A stretch of DNA of 25,483 nucleotides from Chrysochromulina tobinii. Taxonomy: Eukaryota > Haptophyta > Prymnesiales > Chrysochromulinaceae. Both the position numbers and the translations under genes were made by a program. The stretch is from the NCBI GenBank assembly GCA_001275005.1, contig JWZX01002695.1:1-25483 (forward strand), in the 5' to 3' direction. Positions within the stretch are counted from its first letter, which is position 1, and every line of letters starts with the position of its first letter. Of this stretch, positions 9,703 to 18,324 are shown in pieces. Under the pieces are notes generated by a model. It was not told the DNA's origin, made no database searches, and saw only the letters and a program-made list of their open reading frames with translations.

Positions 9703-10797
9703 ATGGCCACAGAATCGCAAGCGGAGGCCGCAGCGCCAGCGCCGGACTCGGACTGCTGCCCCATCTGCCTGGCTGACTACAAGGCGCCGTGCCGTACGCC
9801 GTGCGGCCACGTGTACTGCGCCGAGTGCCTGTTGAGCACTCTGCATTCGTGGGGCGCCGGCAAGTGCCCACTATGCCGACAGGGTGTCAGCGTTTACTCA
9901 ACGATCGGCGTAGCCGACGACGTGCCATTGCGCATGCCCGACGTCTCCACCATCTTCGGCCTCGTCTTCGTGCAGGGCGGCCACGCTGGCGTCGCCTCGT
10001 ACCACTTTGCATCGCCAGACGACTGCTGGATCTCGTACGCGGACGCGCCTGAGGAGTGGAAGCTCGACGATGGCTCGCGCCCTATGCCCAAGAAGCCGTT
10101 CACCGCCGTCGCCTTCGATGCGGCGACGCGCACCTTCCATGGCACCGTGCTGTGGGAGGAGGCCACCTTTGACGGCGCGTCCCGATGGGAGTACGTGATG
10201 GTCTTCTCTGAGGACTACAACTTGATCGTCGGCGGGCAGATGCAAGAGTTTGGCCCGGACGGTGCCGCGCGCGACACGCATCGCTTCCCGACCCAACTCG
10301 TCTACTGGCGCCAGCGCCCATCACCGACGACACTTGGCGGCTGCACTTTCGTGCAGGGTGGAACGGTGGGCCTCGCGTCCTACCATTTCCCCACAGACCA
10401 TTTCGATGAGCTCCCATATGAGCAGCTCGAGGCACCGTACATCTCGTACGAGGTCGCGCCGCCCTTCTGGTCGCAGGATGACGGGAGCGCGATGCCGCGC
10501 AAGAAGCCCTTCATCAACGCCTCGTACGACGGTGCCACGCGTACCTTCCGAGCGACCATCTATTGGGAGCCTCCCCTGCACGGTGAAGCGCGCTGGGAGT
10601 ACGAGATGCACTTCGATGAGCAGTTTGAGACGATCGCGGGCGGCCAGGTGCGCGCCTTCGATGCCCAGGGCGCCGAGACGCAGCAGCACACGTTCGGGGT
10701 CGACTTGAGCTACGTGCGCCTCGTGGAAGAGCGACAGCAGATGGCTGCGCTACTCGAGACCCTATCGGCCGACGAAGCCAGCCACACACGAGAGTGA
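9703..10797 (+). CDS. C3HC4 RING-finger protein with duplicated C-terminal domain (probable E3 ubiquitin ligase)
   Basis: The start is ATG 9703 in a good Kozak-like setting (GCCATGGCC); the product is 364 aa. A classic RING finger occupies residues about 19-60: CPIC, then CGHVYC, AEC and CPLC, giving ligands C19, C22, C34, H36, C39, C42, C55 and C58. RING proteins of this type usually bind E2 enzymes and act as ubiquitin ligases. The rest consists of two similar ~115-residue modules (about 85-203 and 213-345). Each carries FVQGG, a G(V/L)ASYHF strand, ISY, a W..DDGS.MP.KKPF segment, ATRTF, RWEY and GGQ(M/V). I cannot name this module; it may be substrate-binding. No membrane segment is seen. 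The C-terminal coding segment is duplicated immediately downstream (see the repeat at 10733-10873), which allows an alternative terminus. Confidence 0.85.
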   Translation: MATESQAEAAAPAPDSDCCPICLADYKAPCRTPCGHVYCAECLLSTLHSWGAGKCPLCRQGVSVYSTIGVADDVPLRMPDVSTIFGLVFVQGGHAGVASYHFASPDDCWISYADAPEEWKLDDGSRPMPKKPFTAVAFDAATRTFHGTVLWEEATFDGASRWEYVMVFSEDYNLIVGGQMQEFGPDGAARDTHRFPTQLVYWRQRPSPTTLGGCTFVQGGTVGLASYHFPTDHFDELPYEQLEAPYISYEVAPPFWSQDDGSAMPRKKPFINASYDGATRTFRATIYWEPPLHGEARWEYEMHFDEQFETIAGGQVRAFDAQGAETQQHTFGVDLSYVRLVEERQQMAALLETLSADEASHTRE

Positions 10798-10873
10798 TCT
10801 CCGTTAATTGCGCATTGATTACTTGGACAGCAGATGGCCGCGCTACTCGAGACCCTATCGGCCGACGAAGCCA
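10733..10873. repeat. 48-bp in-frame duplication at the 3' end of the RING gene
   Basis: Bases 10733-10780 and 10826-10873 match at 47 of 48 positions (one T/C difference). The offset of 93 bp is a multiple of three. Copy 1 encodes QMAALLETLSADEA just before the stop at 10797. Copy 2 encodes the same peptide, then continues ILRAHRDGDGSA to a TAG at 10911. Copy 2 is preceded by TTACTTGGACAG, which looks like a 3' splice site. Confidence 0.9.
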
Positions 10874-11173
10874 TCCTGCGCGCGCACCGCGACGGCGACG
10901 GGAGCGCATAGGCGGCGCTGAGGCACGGGGAGCCGACGCATCAACAGTGCTCCCAGGTTCGAAACCATGCGAGGCTGCAGCTGGAGACGGGGGATGGGAC
11001 CGCTTCTTTTCCCATCGAGAGGGCTTGGGGCTCGCCACGAACTCTGCATTCCGCGCATGATTCCGCGACCTGGCGGGCGCACTCTGGCCATGACTCTGGC
11101 AAATTTATATCTCTAAATTTCGCCGGAAATTCTTAGACACCCCAAGCGCCAGAGCGGGGTCGGCAGCTCGGCA
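10798..11173. other. Convergent intergenic region with duplicated exon copy and AT-rich island
   Basis: This 376-base stretch lies between the stops of the RING gene and the SDR gene. It contains the second copy of the 48-bp coding segment (10826-10873) with its open tail to 10911. Near 11098-11140 there is a short AT-rich island with two AAATTT boxes in otherwise GC-rich DNA, a plausible site for 3'-end formation of both transcripts. I see no other gene. Confidence 0.5.
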
Positions 11174-11971
11174 CTACTTGAGCGTCGGTTCGAGAACCAC
11201 CTGCTCGATGTTGGAGGTCTCTTCCTGCTCGTACAAGGACATGCAGGCCCGGGCGACGCTCTCCGCACTCAGCATCTGGGCCGGCTTCGGCGGCGCGTCG
11301 GCGCCGCGTCCACCACGCTCAAACTCGTCCCACCAAGCGGTCGCTATAGGCCCCGGGCACACGAGCCCAACCTTCACCTGCGGGTGGCTATTCTTGAGCT
11401 CTTCGCGCAGCGAGAGCACGAGGCCGTTGATCGCCCACTTGCTCGCCGCATAAGGGCCACCTTGCGGAACACCTCGCAATGCGGCGACCGACGACGTCAC
11501 CACAATCTGCGAGGTCTCCGGCTGCGCCTTGAGAGCCGGCAGCGCTTGCTTGAGCCACAAAAACGGACCACGGGTATTGACTCGAAAGATTGCGTCGAAT
11601 CGCTCAATGTCGAAAGCCTCGAGCGGCTGGCGGCCGCCGCCGATACCCGCATTTAGGAAAATCGCTGATGGCGCTGCGCCTTCAAAGTGGTCGAGCGCCG
11701 CACTCCACTGGCGAGAGACCACCTCGGCGTCGGACGTGTCGCCCGAGTCGTACAAAACCCGCGATTCGGCCCCGGGGGTCGCTTTGATCAGCGTGTCCAG
11801 CGCGGTGTCCGCGCGCGGCTTCTGTCCCGTCACGAAGACTTTGGCAATCGGAGGGTCTTGAGCTTTGAGGAGCGCCGCAACGATGGCCAAGCCCACGCCG
11901 CTCGAGCCGCCGGTGACGATTGCGCCGCGTTGCCGCTCCGTGCTGCGCAGCACCTCGCCGATGGACTTCAT
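11174..11971 (-). CDS. Short-chain dehydrogenase/reductase (SDR)
   Basis: The 265-residue product is a classical SDR with a Rossmann fold that should bind NAD(P)H and oxidise or reduce an alcohol or carbonyl. Visible motifs are the cofactor loop TGGSSGVG (residues 20-27), NAG at 107-109, catalytic Ser within VTSS (about 160), and the YAASK catalytic Tyr174/Lys178, followed by CPGPIAT. The length is normal for the family. I start at ATG 11971 (MKSIGEVLRS); the frame is open a little further upstream but only from a TTG. No transit peptide is obvious, so the protein is probably cytosolic. The substrate cannot be deduced. It is convergent with the RING gene and divergent from the phosphatase-kinase gene. 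Confidence 0.9.
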   Translation of the reverse strand: MKSIGEVLRSTERQRGAIVTGGSSGVGLAIVAALLKAQDPPIAKVFVTGQKPRADTALDTLIKATPGAESRVLYDSGDTSDAEVVSRQWSAALDHFEGAAPSAIFLNAGIGGGRQPLEAFDIERFDAIFRVNTRGPFLWLKQALPALKAQPETSQIVVTSSVAALRGVPQGGPYAASKWAINGLVLSLREELKNSHPQVKVGLVCPGPIATAWWDEFERGGRGADAPPKPAQMLSAESVARACMSLYEQEETSNIEQVVLEPTLK

Positions 11972-12465
11972 CCGCGCCCTCGTGTCAAGTGAAAGTGTAC
12001 CATGGTATTCCTGACCGAGCGCTGTCAAAACTGACCGAACGCCGTTTCGCGGCCTTCAAACATGTACCAAGTAAGTGCCCGGTAATTCAAGTGTTATTCA
12101 TAATGAACGACAAGTCAGGGTACCGGGTAATGCCTTTGTGCGTCCGCGTGTCCCGTGTGTCCCGTGTGAACGTTAACACGACGGACGCGACAGCCGGTGC
12201 TACGGCACTGTTGCTGCCCGCTCAGAATACATACACCTTACATGACCCCATTCGAGAGAATCGAGACGCGGAGCATGCGCGCCGCGCGCTGGCGGCGTTG
12301 GGTCCTGTGCTATCGTTACATGTCATGTGCGAAAAACATCCCTCCGTAAACATCCTTGCACAATAGCCTAATCAGGCCTGCCGATCTCCTTTCTCCCGCT
12401 TCAGTGGTGTGAATTTCCAGGCGTATCGTGAACGCTCGATTGGAACGCTCATTGGATCAAACCCA
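11972..12465. promoter_or_regulatory. Divergent intergenic region, SDR / PP2C-kinase, carrying a dispersed repeat
   Basis: This 494-base stretch should hold the promoters of both flanking genes. Between 12050 and 12170 it is relatively AT-rich, with short direct repeats of GTGTCCC near 12150. It carries one copy of a 52-bp repeat (12200-12251) also present at 17631-17682. The frame of the downstream gene is open from a GTG at 12409, preceded by a pyrimidine-rich tract ending TTCAG at 12400-12404 that could be a 3' splice site. An upstream exon is therefore possible. Confidence 0.4.
12200..12251 (+). repeat. 52-bp dispersed repeat, copy 1
   Basis: This segment, which starts CTACGGCACTG and ends ATGACCCCAT, matches 17631-17682 at 50 of 52 bases in the same orientation. 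It lies upstream of the PP2C-kinase start. Outside the match the flanks diverge at once. I find no obvious terminal inverted repeats or target-site duplication. Confidence 0.9.
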
Positions 12466-13828
12466 ATGGCCGCGGTTCATGCAGTCCAGCCGGATGGCCG
12501 AGCGATGGCGACCGGAGGTGGCGGCAAGCCGCGATTGGCGCTGTCTGCATGGGGCCAGCGGCGCGGTGCAACACCCGCCTACACCGCTCGCGACGGTAGC
12601 AGCAGCAGCACAAATGCCGACGGCGTTCCACACCTTGACGTGAAGCAAGGCACGTGGACACCCAAAGGCGTAGCAGCGCGGGTGGTGTGGGCGTCGGTCG
12701 CCCAGCCCGGAAGCGCCATCGACGGCAGCTGCAAGATCAACCAGGATGCGTGCTTTGCCTCCTTACCGAGTGAGTACGGCAGCTCGGCGCTCTTTGGCGT
12801 CTTCGACGGCCACGGCGTGCATGGCCACCTGGTGGCGCAGCAAGCCGCCGCGCAGCTGCCTAAGCTGGTGCAGACGGAGCTCGGCCGGCAAGCAGACGCG
12901 CGCGAGGCGCTTATTGTGGCCCACCTGGAGCAGCACCGCGCGTGCACGGCCGCGCTCGACTGCTCGCAGTCGGGCGCCACCGCCGTCACGTGCCGCCTCG
13001 CCGTCGATCCGCAGATGAGCCATCTAGTGTGCCAAACCGCATGGCTCGGCGACGCACGGGCCGTGGTCGGGAGCGTGCGGCCGGATGGCACGCTCGTCGC
13101 CGTGGAGCTCACCACGGCGCACACGCCCGAGCTGCTGGCCGAGCGCATGCGCGTCGAGGCGAGCGGCGGTGTGGTTGCAGCGATGAGGCTCGGCGAGCTA
13201 GGTGAGGTTGGTCCACTGCGCGTGTGGTCGTCGGCGCAGGTGGCGCCCGGGCTCTCGATGACGCGCTCGCTCGGCGACACGAACGGCGCGGCGGTGGGGG
13301 TGATCGCCGAGGCCGAGGTCGTCGAGAGAGTCCTCGGACCAGAGGACGCACTTCTCGTGCTCGCGACGGACGGTCTGTGGGAGTTTCTCTCGCCTGCGCG
13401 CGTCGTGGCGGCGGTGGCGGAGCGGCTGCGAGGGCAGCCGATCACTGAGGAGGCGGTGGCCGCCACGACGCAGTTCGTGTGCGAGCAAGCGCGTGAGCTC
13501 TGGCAGGTCGAGGACCCGTACGTCGACGACATCAGCGCGGTGGTGCTGGTGCTGCAGCAGGCTGGATCCTCGCGCCGCGCCAACCTACCGGTGCAGCCTT
13601 CGGCGGTCTCACCTGCCCCGAGCCACTGCCGCGCCTCGACGACACCCGCGTCGCCCGCCACGCTGCCTCGCGCGTTTGCGGGCGATCCCGTCCCTTTCGC
13701 CCTCGGCGCGGTCGGCACCGCCTCGCCGCCACCGACGACCGCCGCCGCCGCCGCCGCCGCTGGCAGCTCGCTCGCTCGTGCACAACCGCCGCAGCAGCCG
13801 CACAAGCGCGGCGGCGTCTCAGGTGGCA

Positions 13829-13864
<36 letters not shown>

Positions 13865-16446
13865 CCACCAGTCCTGTGAACAGTCCTGTGAACAGTCCTG
13901 TGAAAGGGCCGCGCGAGCACATGTCGCCCGAGACAGCGCTCTGCCTGCGCCGCGTCCTGTGCGACCCTCGCTACCCCTTTTTTGGCCTCGCGGAGCCCTC
14001 CGTCAGCACCGGCAGCAGTAGCCTCAGCGGGAGCAACACGCGCGACAGTAGTCGCGGCGGCACGCGCAGCAGCAGCGTCAGCGAGGCCGTTGCCGCCTCC
14101 GACGTGGCGGCGGCGCTTCTTCCACGTCTGCTCGAACGAATGACACGCCGTCGGCTGCGCCGCGGTGAGGTGCTGTGTGCGCATGGCGTGGCGGCCGATG
14201 CCGTCTATCTGGTGGAATCGGGTCGTCTGGAGGCCACGCCGCCGTCTTCGGCTGTCGGCACCAGGAGTAGCAGCGCTGGAGGCGGCGCCATCAGTGCTTC
14301 GCCAGTGAGGCTGAGCACCGCACGCAGTGCAAGCGACGGTGGCGGCCTCGTCGCGTCGTACTCTGTGGGCGATGTGGTCCACGAGCTCGCTCTACTGTAC
14401 GTGTTCGAGCCCACTGCGACGGTGACATGCGTGGCGGAGGAGGCGGTCGTGTGGCGGCTTGAGCGCGCGGCCTTCCGAGCGGCTGTGCAGCATGTCCGGA
14501 CGGAGAGCGCCGCAGCCACCCTGGCCAGCCTGCGGGGTGCCCGCGCCCACGACGGCGCGCGTGTGCTCGCGGCTCTCGACGACGAGGAGCTCGAGGCGCT
14601 CGTGCCGCTCGCGCGCACGGTGCGGCTGGGCGCGCGCCTCGACCTCCTCGAGCGCGCACCGCCTGATGGGCTGTACGTGGTCCTCGCGGGAGCGCTCGAC
14701 CTCACGCCGGCCGACGGCGCGCCGTCGCGACAGCTTCAGCCGGGCGATGCCTTCGGAGAGGCGACCCTCGAGGTGATCCTCGATGCGGAGGCGCCGGCGG
14801 TAGAGGATGCGGACGCGTCGGCGACGGAGGCGGCCGAGCCGACGACGGCGGTGGCGGCGGCGGTCAAGAGCTCTTGCACGACGACGACCGCGGCCGGTGC
14901 GCGCGTCACCGCCCGCACCGGCGGCTCGGGCTGCACGCTACTCCACGTGCCACGTGCCACGTTCCTAGGGCGCGTGGGTCCTTTGGCCGAGGTGCGTCGG
15001 CTCGCGCTCGTGTGCGGCGCGCTTGCCCAGGTGCACGCGTACAGGGGCTTCTCTGCCGGCGAGCGCAAGCAGCTCGCACGCCTGATGAGCACGGTGGAGT
15101 TTGCGGGTGGCGCGACGATCGCGCGCGCGGGAGGGGAGCTGAGCCAGCTGCACGTGGTGGTCGGCGGGCAGGTGGGTGTACTCGGGCCCGGCGCACAGGT
15201 AGTCGCCCACCTTGGTAAGGGCGCCGTCTTCGGCGAGAACGCACTGCTTCGTCACGAGGCGGCGATCGCTACACTCGTAGCTGATGGGCCTGTGGAGTGT
15301 CTCCTCCTCGCAAAGGAGACAGCGACGAAACAGCTGGGTCCCCTTGCTCCCCTGCTCGGGCGCGAGCAGGGGCGGCGCGAGCGGCGTGCACACGCGCGAT
15401 CGCTCACGATGGCGCGTTTGCAGCTGGGCCGATTGCTCGGTACCGGCTCGTTTGGTGTGGTGCGCCTCGCGACCGATGCAAGCACCGGTCAGACGTACGC
15501 CCTCAAGTCCCTCTCCAAGGCGCGCGTGCTGGGCGCCAACGAGCTGAATCACACCCTCGATGAGTGCCGGCTGCTCGCCGTGTGCAGCCACCCCTTTGTC
15601 GTCGGCCTCGTGCGCACCTTCGAGGACCCGACGCGCGTTCACCTGCTGCTCGAGGCGACACTCGGGGGAGAGCTCTTTGACGCGCTGCGTGCCGCCCCGA
15701 ATTCGGCCTTTCCAGAGCGTCGATGCCAATTCTACGCGGCTATGGTGGTGCTGGCGCTCGACTACCTGCATGGGCAGCGCATCGCGTACCGCGACCTCAA
15801 GCCGGAGAATTTGCTGTTTGACGCCGACGGGTACCTAAAGCTCGTCGACTTTGGCTTCGCACGTCGGATCGAGCCCGGTGCGCGCGCGTGGACGTTGTGC
15901 GGCACGCCGGAGTACTTGGCGCCGGAGGTGCTCACCGGTAAGGGGCACGGTCTCGCCGTCGACTGGTGGGCGCTCGGGATCCTGCTCCATGAGATGCTCG
16001 TGGGCTACCCGCCGTTTGAGGGCGCCGAGCCGCTCGCGCTGTACCGGGCGATTGTGACGCACGACCTGCGTTACCCGAAGACGATGGGGGCGAACGCGCA
16101 GGCGCTGCTGCGCCAGCTGCTCGCGACGGCGCCCCTCGCGCGACTCGGCAACGGCAAGGGCGGCGCCGACGACGTCAAGAAGCACCAGTTCTTCAAAAAG
16201 ATGGCTTGGAACGCCGTCCTGCAGAAGAAGATCGAAGCGCCATACAAGCCCGCCGCCGCATCTGCCGAGGCGGCCGGCCGCGGCGCGGCGGATGACGAGG
16301 CCGCGGCCTATGAGGCGTCACTTCACGATGAGGCGGCGCTGCTCGCTCTCGAGGAGGAGCCGAGCGTCCCGCCCGAGGCCTTCGCGGCCTTCCGCGAGCT
16401 CTCCGCCGCCTTCGATAGAGAGTCAGATCTTGAAGAAGCGCGCTGA
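12466..16446 (+). CDS. PP2C phosphatase / cyclic-nucleotide-binding / AGC kinase fusion (PKG-like)
   Basis: From ATG 12466 the product is 1326 aa; the frame is open back to 12409 without another ATG. Residues about 72-365 are a PP2C Ser/Thr phosphatase: INQD, FGVFDGHG, SGATAV, GDARAV, LSMTRSLGD, ATDGLWEF and VDDISAV, so the metal-binding Asp residues appear present. A Pro/Ala/Ser-rich linker follows (366-547). Three cyclic-nucleotide-binding folds come next: about 548-685 (GDVVHELALLY), 699-832 (GDAFGEATLE) and 856-968 (GAVFGENALL). Residues 982-1245 are an AGC kinase with GTGSFG, ALKSLSK, YRDLKPEN, DFG, LCGTPEYLAPEV and DWWALGILLHEM, then an AGC-like tail. The order PP2C-CNB-kinase matches the plant protein At2g20050 and PKG-like relatives. 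The Arg that normally grips the cyclic phosphate is not evident in any of the three CNB folds. It is probably a cytosolic signalling enzyme able both to add and remove phosphate. Confidence 0.93.
13869..13904. repeat. 12-bp coding tandem repeat, 3 copies
   Basis: The unit CAGTCCTGTGAA occurs three times head to tail inside the phosphatase-kinase gene. It encodes repeated Ser-Pro-Val-Asn in the linker between the phosphatase and the first cyclic-nucleotide fold, just after a poly-Ala run encoded by GCC triplets. Each unit contains ACAG and CTGT, a small inverted repeat. Confidence 0.9.
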
Positions 16447-16642
16447 TCAGTAGTTAACAGTATTAGAAACGCGCTAACGACTAACTTAGCAGTTAGCTCG
16501 GTGTGTTGCAGGAGGATAGATAGCTCAGTGTGTGGCGTGGCTGCGTGGGGAATTACATACACATCAGGACTGTAGTGCGCGAGGACCTCTCCAAAGTCTT
16601 CCCACAAGGTAGGGGGAGGGGTGCAGTAATGGGGAAACTTAC
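16447..16642. other. Intergenic region with short inverted repeat after the kinase gene
   Basis: GCTAAC (16473-16478) and GTTAGC (16492-16497) form a 6-bp inverted repeat about 30 bases after the kinase stop. It could fold in the 3' UTR. The remainder, up to the next ATG at 16643, would hold the promoter of the thioredoxin-fold gene; I see no clear motif. Confidence 0.4.
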
Positions 16643-17698
16643 ATGAACTTTCATTTTTCCGAGACGATAAGCTCCGCGGCGGCAACTTCCTCGGCCGCCC
16701 CGACACAGAGAGGACTGAGTCCGTCAATAATGTGCCAGGCGATGAAGGAGATGAACTCGCTCGTCGTACTCAATGCCGAGGGCGAGGCCATCAGCGTGCC
16801 CACGCTCTGGCAGAAGCGTCGCATCCTCCTCGTCTTCCTACGCCACTTTGGCTGCCGGTTCTGCAAGCAGCAGGTGAGGACGATGAAGGTGGTGCAACTG
16901 CGGCTAAAGGAGGCTGGCACAGAGGTTGTGCTCGTATCACTAGGTACGCCCGACCAGATCGAGCGCTACCGCAAGGAGCTTGACATACCTGCCTGCATCG
17001 AGGTATATGTTGACCCAGAGCCCGATGCTCCAGTTGCCTACGCTGCCTTCAAGCTCCAAAGTGGGCGCAACTTGGTGCTCGAGCACGCGCGCGTGGCCGA
17101 GCTGGGCTCACATGCGCTCGCCGAGGGCAACACAGATGGCGGCTACGCGAGCCCCACGGGACCGTACACGGGCAGTGTTTTCCAGGTTGGTGGCGTATTT
17201 GTACTCGGGGCCGGCAACGTGTGCGACTACGCCTACCGCTCATCGTACGCGGGTGACCACCCCAATGCAGCGGCGTTGCTTGAGGCGGCGGCGGGCATCA
17301 CGACACATGGAATGGAGTACACCTACCCCACCACCACCGCTTGGCTTGAGCGGCTCTCTGCGAGCCGACTCGCCACCAAGGCGACTGCGCGCGCGTCGTC
17401 GACGCCTAGCCTCGTCTCGGTTGGCGTGGTGCTCGGTATGCTCGGTACGCTCGGACTGGCGCTCGGTGCGGCAGCGATGTTAAGTGGCATGCGGGCACCG
17501 CCGCTGCCGCCTCCGCCGCCGCTGTCCTCCGCTGCGCGCCTTTGGCTTTCCTCCCTGACAAGGCTTTTCCCGCCCCCGCCGCCAATGCCGCTGCCGCCGC
17601 CGCCGCCGCCGGCTTGGAGGCTGCTGCCCACTACGGCACTGTTACTGCCCGCTCAGAATACACACACCTTACATGACCCCATACGAATGGATGAATAA
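16643..17698 (+). CDS. PRXL2/AAED1-like thioredoxin-fold (AhpC/TSA-2 type) protein with C-terminal membrane segment
   Basis: The frame gives 351 aa from ATG 16643; ATG 16730 (MCQAMKEMN) is an alternative start. Residues about 35-215 match the AhpC/TSA antioxidant family seen in AAED1/PRXL2 proteins: ILLVFLRHFGCRFCKQQV, with a CxxC at 71-74, then VVLVSLGTPDQ, and later FQVGGVFVLGAGNV ahead of a YAGDHPN segment. Such proteins are thioredoxin-fold thiol enzymes, probably peroxide- or disulfide-reducing. Residues about 257-282 (LVSVGVVLGMLGTLGLALGA) look like one membrane helix, suggesting a tail anchor. The last ~70 residues are Pro-rich, and the final ~17 are read from the 52-bp dispersed repeat, so the true C-terminus may be shorter or formed by splicing. 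It follows the kinase gene on the same strand, 196 bp away. Confidence 0.8.
   Translation: MNFHFSETISSAAATSSAAPTQRGLSPSIMCQAMKEMNSLVVLNAEGEAISVPTLWQKRRILLVFLRHFGCRFCKQQVRTMKVVQLRLKEAGTEVVLVSLGTPDQIERYRKELDIPACIEVYVDPEPDAPVAYAAFKLQSGRNLVLEHARVAELGSHALAEGNTDGGYASPTGPYTGSVFQVGGVFVLGAGNVCDYAYRSSYAGDHPNAAALLEAAAGITTHGMEYTYPTTTAWLERLSASRLATKATARASSTPSLVSVGVVLGMLGTLGLALGAAAMLSGMRAPPLPPPPPLSSAARLWLSSLTRLFPPPPPMPLPPPPPPAWRLLPTTALLLPAQNTHTLHDPIRMDE
17631..17682 (+). repeat. 52-bp dispersed repeat, copy 2
   Basis: It matches 12200-12251 at 50 of 52 positions. Here it forms the end of the thioredoxin-fold reading frame (ALLLPAQNTHTLHDPI); at the other locus the matching frame reads ALLLPAQNTYTLHDPI but belongs to no recognisable gene. 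Confidence 0.9.
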
Positions 17699-18324
17699 AT
17701 ATCCATCAACGCTGTCATGAGCTCGCAGATAGGGTATTCACGTCGTGAGCGGGCTGCTCCTGGCCACACACACACGCGCGTAGGACCCGCAGCGGCGTCA
17801 ACCACTTTTTGCCTTATGGCCATGAATGGGAGCGTGCGGGGGGGGGGAGGCTTCAGGCTAGGGGGAGCAGGCGCAGGCGGGTGCACTCTTCGCTCTCTTC
17901 GCTCTCGTCGCTCTTGCTCAGTGTGAGACTCTCCCTCGCCGGCCCGTCGCGGTCAGACACGCGCTCTCGTCTCGCGCTGACAACCGCGCTGACGCTCACA
18001 TTCGTCGATTGTGCGCGAGGGACACACAATTGTCGTTTCGATGTCACATGGACGGGATGTCGATACCGTTTTACCATGCGTTTTACGTTATTACCGATTG
18101 CCGTATCACATATTTGTCGTTCGAAGACGTCGATCCCGTTACTCGCTCATTATCCGGATACAGTGGATGCTCCCAGCGTGGGGTGGTAGTGGTACGTGTG
18201 CTCTCTACGTCTAGCCGAGATTCGATCTCGCTACTCGGCGTCACAGTATCTTATCGCGCAGCCACTCACGCGGCGGGCGCAGGCTGCCTCGCTTTGTCTT
18301 GACTTCACAGCATGCTTCACAGGA
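17699..18324. other. Convergent intergenic region, no gene seen
   Basis: These 626 bases lie between the stops of the thioredoxin-fold gene and the heme peroxidase gene. They contain a CA-rich patch (about 17762-17780), a run of ten G (17838-17847) and TTCGCTCTC-like direct repeats (17888-17920). The segment 18060-18180 is more AT-rich than its flanks. Reading frames here have no recognisable protein features. Confidence 0.5.

Noticed and set aside
10794-10830. 37-bp intron (GT...CAG) directly joining the RING stop region to the duplicated segment
   Set aside because: Its length is not a multiple of three, so it would shift the frame out of the duplicated peptide; the 108-bp option from 10723 fits better.
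10948-10980. GGTTCGAAACC-like sequence resembling a tRNA T-arm
   Set aside because: The bases on either side do not form a five-pair T-stem, and no acceptor, D or anticodon arms are found at the right distances.
12579-13922. 447-codon minus-strand frame opposite the PP2C domain
   Set aside because: It is Ser/Thr/Ala-rich with no domain, and the plus strand carries complete PP2C motifs. It is a composition effect of high GC.
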